A program made the position numbers and the translations under genes. DNA of 7,737 nt, from assembly GCA_024640835.1 (NCBI GenBank), contig JAHEEH010000071.1, forward strand, positions 1 to 7,737, in the 5' to 3' direction. The DNA is from Bacteroidota bacterium (GTDB lineage Bacteria; Bacteroidota; Rhodothermia; Rhodothermales; UBA10348). The notes beneath the pieces were generated by a model. That model was not told the DNA's origin, did no database searches, and saw only the letters and a list, made by a program, of their open reading frames with translations. Of the stretch, positions 6,227-7,737 are shown piece after piece. The stretch's first letter is position 1. Every line of letters begins with the position of its first letter.

Positions 6227-7225
6227 ATGGGTATCTACAACAATCTGCTTGTGATCGGTATGTGCTGGGTCCTCACCGCAGGACTCGGTTCCTACCTCAC
6301 CTTCTTCCGCCAGCCGGATCAGCTGACCGTTCTGCTCCAGCAGGAGCAGGACCTCAAGCTCCGCCGGCTCGAGATCGAGGAACTGCTCGCCAAGGAGGGG
6401 GCCACCGAGGGCCAGGCGCGGCAGATCATGGCCCGCTGGAATGCGCGCTACAAGCTCATTCCGGACGAAATGGAGACGACCGACGTCGTGGCCTATCTGA
6501 ACAGCCTGACGTCGAGCGGCTACAAGGCGTTCGACGTGACCTACTCGGGGGCCCAGTCGGGCCGGGCGTTCAACCGTCACGTGTTCAAGGTCAGCGGCCG
6601 CGGGTTCTTCACGAACCTGTACCGCACGATCTGGGCCATCGAGAACCACCGCGACTTCTACCGGGTCGAGAACCTGGACCTGGACCATTTCGACCTGACG
6701 TACGAGGATCCGTTCACGGGACGCCCCCGGATGGAGGTCCTGGTCTCCTTCTCGTTCGAGGTCCACGCGTTCTTCGGCGGAATGGACGGGTTGTCCGCCG
6801 ACGACCTGGGGCTGCTCGCCTCCGGTGAAGAGATCGTGGTGCAGCCGCAGGGCCAGCTTCCGCCCGTGCCCGAATCCGTGCTGCCCGACCGTCAGCCCGC
6901 CAAGAACCCGTTCTATCCCCTCATCCTTCAGAACATTCCGCCGAACACGGACGGACTTCCCGAAATCGAGGATGCCACGCTGGTGTCCATCGTCGAGAAC
7001 CGTGCCGTGTTCATCCTGAGCGGCTCGAAGAAAATGGTCGAACTCGGGGTCGGCGACCCCGTGTACCTCGGCCAGATCACCGCCGTCGACCCGCGTGAAG
7101 GCGTGGTCGTGGCACGGTTGAACAAGGGGGGCATCATCGACGAGATCGAGATGGTGCTCGAATCGGGTGAGCGTTATCGCCAGGCCTTCGGCCCGAACAT
7201 GCTCACCCCGTCGGAATCTCGCTAG
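6227..7225 (+). CDS. PilO-PilP fusion, inner-membrane alignment protein linking to the secretin
   Basis: The product is 332 residues. Residues 7-27 are one membrane segment (LLVIGMCWVLTAGLGSYLTFF). A coiled coil follows at about 33-65. Residues about 85-183 form a PilO-like ferredoxin domain with the family pattern AYLNSL...GY, HVFKVSGRGFFTNLYR and LVSFSFEVHAFF. A proline-rich linker runs from about 184 to 247 (for example QLPPVPESVLP). Residues about 248-322 resemble the PilP/GspC homology-region beta sandwich: AVFILSGSKKMVELGVGDPV, then YLGQITAVD and GIIDEIEMVL. PilO normally dimerises with PilN, and PilP is normally a separate lipoprotein that binds the secretin N0 domain. Fusion replaces the PilP lipid anchor with the PilO transmembrane helix; no lipobox is present. 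Start 16 nt after the upstream stop and 28 nt from stop to the next ATG indicate an operon. The upstream stretch of the same frame overlaps the previous gene and is discarded. PilO is well supported, PilP moderately. Confidence 0.8.
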   Translation: MGIYNNLLVIGMCWVLTAGLGSYLTFFRQPDQLTVLLQQEQDLKLRRLEIEELLAKEGATEGQARQIMARWNARYKLIPDEMETTDVVAYLNSLTSSGYKAFDVTYSGAQSGRAFNRHVFKVSGRGFFTNLYRTIWAIENHRDFYRVENLDLDHFDLTYEDPFTGRPRMEVLVSFSFEVHAFFGGMDGLSADDLGLLASGEEIVVQPQGQLPPVPESVLPDRQPAKNPFYPLILQNIPPNTDGLPEIEDATLVSIVENRAVFILSGSKKMVELGVGDPVYLGQITAVDPREGVVVARLNKGGIIDEIEMVLESGERYRQAFGPNMLTPSESR

Positions 7226-7252
7226 GCACCAATCTCCTTTCCGGACATCGTC

Positions 7253-7737
7253 ATGACTTCCTACAGACACCCAGTGGCGATTCGCGTAATCGCCCTAACG
7301 CTCCTGGTGCTGGGAAGCGCCCTGTGCGCCCCGGCCGCAACGAGGGCGCAGGACATGCCGCCACAGCGGCAGCTCCGTACCTACATCCCGCCGGACCAGC
7401 TGGTCTCGTTCCTGCCTTCGACGCCGTTCTCGTCGTTCATCGAACTGCTGAACCCGACGTTCGAGCGCGTGACCGGGAAGCAGCTGATCGATCCGGAATC
7501 GAGGGATTTCCCGATCGGCGTGCCCATCCAGAGCAGCCACTTCTTCGATGCGATGGAGCTGGTGCTCTATCACAATGGCCTGACGTACCGGGAAACCGAC
7601 AAGTATTTCATGGTCCAGGTGCCGGATCCCGACGCCCCGGTCACGGTGGGCGGCGAGCGGACGGCCTCGGGTCCCATGAGGCCGGTCGAGAAGCCGGCGA
7701 CGCTTGCCACCCGGCAGGTGCAGATCAATGCCATCCT
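7253..7737 (+). CDS. pilQ: Outer-membrane secretin (PilQ/GspD family), 3'-truncated by window edge
   Basis: The frame is open from the ATG at 7253 to the window end (161 codons visible). Residues 1-32 are a Sec signal peptide: basic MTSYRHPVAIR, hydrophobic VIALTLLVLGSALCA, and a likely cleavage after TRA (before Gln33). Residues about 60-125 look like the secretin/TonB short N-terminal (STN, N0) domain, including FFDAMELVLYHNGLTYRE and KYFMVQ. The last visible residues QVQINAI (156-161) resemble the motif that opens the secretin core, or the strand leading to it, in PilQ/GspD relatives. The secretin is the outer-membrane pore through which the fibre passes, and N0 is the docking site for PilP. 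No OMP-anchoring lipobox is seen. The gene lies 27 nt after the PilO-PilP gene, the usual place for pilQ in a pilMNOPQ operon. Because the gene is cut, length and the presence of N1 repeats are unknown; GspD instead of PilQ is possible. Confidence 0.78.
   Translation, partial: MTSYRHPVAIRVIALTLLVLGSALCAPAATRAQDMPPQRQLRTYIPPDQLVSFLPSTPFSSFIELLNPTFERVTGKQLIDPESRDFPIGVPIQSSHFFDAMELVLYHNGLTYRETDKYFMVQVPDPDAPVTVGGERTASGPMRPVEKPATLATRQVQINAI

Noticed and set aside
4213..6228. 671-residue antisense ORF opposite the PilM-PilN fusion
   Set aside because: It mirrors the sense gene almost end to end with a His/Arg/Asp/Leu-rich composition typical of a codon-bias shadow, and the sense strand has clear transmembrane and PilN-like features.
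5804..7270. 488-residue antisense ORF opposite the PilO-PilP fusion
   Set aside because: It crosses the boundaries of three sense genes and has no recognisable domain; the sense frames explain the region.
1..7737. Search for CRISPR arrays, tRNA/rRNA genes, insertion sequences or attachment sites
   Set aside because: By eye I found no regularly spaced repeats, no cloverleaf with CCA-type end, no transposase motif and no paired terminal repeats; gaps are short and GC-rich.

Overview
This is a high-GC bacterial window with all genes on the + strand. It carries part of a type IV pilus (T4P) or type II-secretion-like machine. The best-supported section is the stretch from about 2942 to the end, read as motor ATPase, inner-membrane alignment complex, then outer-membrane secretin. 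The signal peptide and secretin imply a diderm (outer-membrane) bacterium. I cannot name the phylum from this window. Fused and compact alignment genes of this kind make me think of FCB-type lineages (Rhodothermota or other deep Bacteroidota, Gemmatimonadota) rather than Proteobacteria, but that is only an impression.

Layout. (1) 1-857: the 3' end of a pilin-like gene, followed after 3 nt by a 194-aa pilin-like membrane-anchored protein. (2) 858-1046: a 189-nt gap with a GC-rich hairpin, ending in the one strong Shine-Dalgarno site of the window. (3) 1047-2678: a 543-aa PilX-like protein with one N-terminal membrane anchor. (4) 2679-2941: a gap with a convincing intrinsic terminator (2717-2757), a second hairpin and an AT-rich box abutting the next start codon. 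(5) 2942-7737: four closely spaced genes that look like one operon: a PilT-family ATPase with an N-terminal extension; a 606-aa PilM-PilN fusion (GspL-like layout); a 332-aa PilO-PilP fusion; and the 5' part of a secretin cut by the window edge.

How the parts should work together. In T4P systems minor pilins prime the fibre. PilT-family hexamers power retraction. PilM, PilN, PilO and PilP link the cytoplasmic motor to the periplasm, and PilP contacts the PilQ secretin. Here the four alignment proteins are merged into two polypeptides, each with a single transmembrane segment. The two chains therefore span from the cytoplasm to the secretin N0 domain. PilB, PilC, prepilin peptidase and a major pilin are not in the window.

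Most unusual points: the ATPase keeps its Walker A, Walker B and His-box motifs but has Ser-Lys where the Asp box normally has Glu-Asp; both phosphate-binding aspartates of the PilM actin-like fold appear lost; neither complete pilin-like protein shows a prepilin-peptidase site; and the secretin seems to go straight from an N0 domain to a secretin-core-like motif. All family calls are from reading motifs by eye, without database searches.
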